Source: Syntrophaceae bacterium UBA7544
GTDB taxonomy: Bacteria > Desulfobacterota > Syntrophia > Syntrophales > Smithellaceae
Assembly: GCA_002479215.1 (NCBI GenBank)
Contig: DLME01000109.1
Location: 1-35,599 of the forward strand
Reading direction: 5' to 3'
Length of the DNA stretch: 35,599 nt
Shown: positions 34,736-35,599 of the stretch, piece by piece
How the letters are laid out: every line of letters begins with the position of its first letter
Position numbering within the stretch: the first letter of the stretch is position 1
Translations under genes and position numbers: made by a program
The notes under the pieces: model-generated
The model's database searches: none
What the model saw: the letters and a program-made list of their open reading frames with translations, nothing else
What the model was told of the DNA's origin: nothing

Positions 34736-35590
34736 CTATTTCAAATCATCGAGAATTAAACCAGAGAGGCGGTTCAATTCGTCCATAGAAGTGTATCGAA
34801 TTTCGATAGCACCTTTTTTTGATGTACCCTTGATTTGTACCTTTGCTATAAATTTTGCGCTCATCGCCTTTTCCAAGTCAGCCAAAAAACGGTCTTTAGA
34901 GCCTTGTTTTTTACTCACTGGCTGCTTTTTTAAGTTTTGTATTAGTCGTTCCGTTTCCCGAACGTTTAATTCTTTCTTTAAGATTATATTCAACGCCGCA
35001 ATTTGCTCTTCTGCTGAGTTACAAGCCAACAAACAGCGGGCATGGCCTGCCGAAATCTTTTTTTCCACAAGAGCCGCCTTTATTTTAGCCGGTAATTTTA
35101 ATAGCCGGATGGTATTGGTAATCGTCGAGCGATCCTTGCCCACACGAAAAGATATTGCTTCCTGAGAAAGGTTAAATTTTTCGTTTAAAGTTATGTAGGC
35201 CGCCGCTTCTTCCAGGGGGTTTAACTCTTCCCTTTGGATATTTTCGATCAGCGACATTTCCGCTGCCTGCATATCCGTCGCTTCGCGAATGACAATAGGC
35301 ACATCTTTTAGGCCTGCGGCCTGAGCTGCCCGCCAACGGCGTTCTCCGGCAATTATTTCATATCCTTTGTCCAATTTGCGGACAATAATCGGTTGTATAA
35401 TGCCACTGCTTTTGATGGAATCGACCAGTTGCTTTTGATTATTATCATGGAAATTTTTTCGGGGTTGATAACGGTTGGGCTGCAACTCTTCAATGCCACA
35501 AGAAAAAATAGGTATTTTCTTGTCCAGGTCATTCAATAGATCCGGAAAAATGGCACCAAGCCCTTTACCCAGCGCGTTTTTCTGTGCCAT
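34736..35590 (-). CDS. parB: Chromosome partitioning protein ParB/Spo0J
   Basis: A 284-residue ParB-type CTPase that binds parS near the origin and works with ParA in chromosome segregation. Seen are the N-terminal ALGKGLGAIFPD motif, the nuclease-like core (GERRWRAAQAAGLKDVPIVIREA), ENIQREELNPLEEAAAY, the helix-turn-helix (LSQEAISFRVGKDRSTITNTIRLLKLP), and a short C-terminal dimer domain. The start codon is nine bases from the window end, so parA (soj), usually just upstream, is probably outside. Its stop is 61 bp before the dnaA start. Confidence 0.96.
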   Translation of the reverse strand: MAQKNALGKGLGAIFPDLLNDLDKKIPIFSCGIEELQPNRYQPRKNFHDNNQKQLVDSIKSSGIIQPIIVRKLDKGYEIIAGERRWRAAQAAGLKDVPIVIREATDMQAAEMSLIENIQREELNPLEEAAAYITLNEKFNLSQEAISFRVGKDRSTITNTIRLLKLPAKIKAALVEKKISAGHARCLLACNSAEEQIAALNIILKKELNVRETERLIQNLKKQPVSKKQGSKDRFLADLEKAMSAKFIAKVQIKGTSKKGAIEIRYTSMDELNRLSGLILDDLK

Positions 35591-35599
35591 TTACATTAT

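Overview
The window looks like a chromosomal segment of a strictly anaerobic, probably syntrophic, member of the Desulfobacterota (Syntrophus/Smithella-like Syntrophales). This is an inference from gene content: two acyl-CoA dehydrogenases, an EtfAB pair, a phenylacetate-CoA ligase with an ACT-domain partner, a nitronate-monooxygenase-like flavoprotein, an acyl-CoA thioesterase, a ThyX-type thymidylate synthase and moderate GC. No rRNA or tRNA gene and no CRISPR array was seen. The right edge carries the replication-initiation cluster parB-dnaA-dnaN-gyrB-gyrA, all on the minus strand, so the window probably lies beside the chromosomal origin.

Layout. 1-341: the end of a PiT phosphate transporter. 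369-3152: a radical SAM/B12-type protein and a LysA-like decarboxylase. 3177-5097: a flavin-binding PPOX-fold protein and a CHASE2 sensor that lacks any output domain. 5291-10394: murI, a double-length ThyX-like protein, an MFS exporter, a TSUP anion exporter and a GNAT acetyltransferase. 10395-14560: three acyl-CoA/flavin metabolism genes; the two large ones each have a near-consensus sigma70 promoter and a strong intrinsic terminator. 14741-16016: two promoterless gene cassettes with integron-type attC sites. 16028-19013 (minus): an acyl-CoA dehydrogenase-etfB-etfA operon. 19173-21920: two small envelope proteins, a YbaK deacylase with a histone-H1-like lysine tail, a thioredoxin with twin zinc ribbons, and a Nudix hydrolase. 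22042-23790: paaK plus an ACT-domain protein. 24034-24362: a third, separate cassette whose attC nearly duplicates the first. 24377-25018: a twin zinc-finger protein, a palindromic repeat and a possible structured RNA-like element. 25027-26878 (minus): archease and RtcB RNA ligase. 27051-35590 (minus): the gyrase, DnaN, DnaA and ParB cluster.

The acyl-CoA dehydrogenases would feed electrons to EtfAB during beta-oxidation-type metabolism, with the thioesterase and CoA ligase managing the acyl/aryl-CoA pool. Archease activates RtcB for RNA repair or ligation.

The most unusual finding is three integron-like cassettes at two loci about 9 kb apart, with no integrase in the window (CALIN-type: clusters of attC sites lacking integrase). 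Each cassette begins with a core site whose exact reverse complement opens its own attC: GTTCGCTG/CAGCGAAC, GTTGGAC/GTCCAAC and GTTAGGTG/CACCTAAC. They encode two small membrane proteins and a DUF2971-like protein, possibly defence-related cargo.
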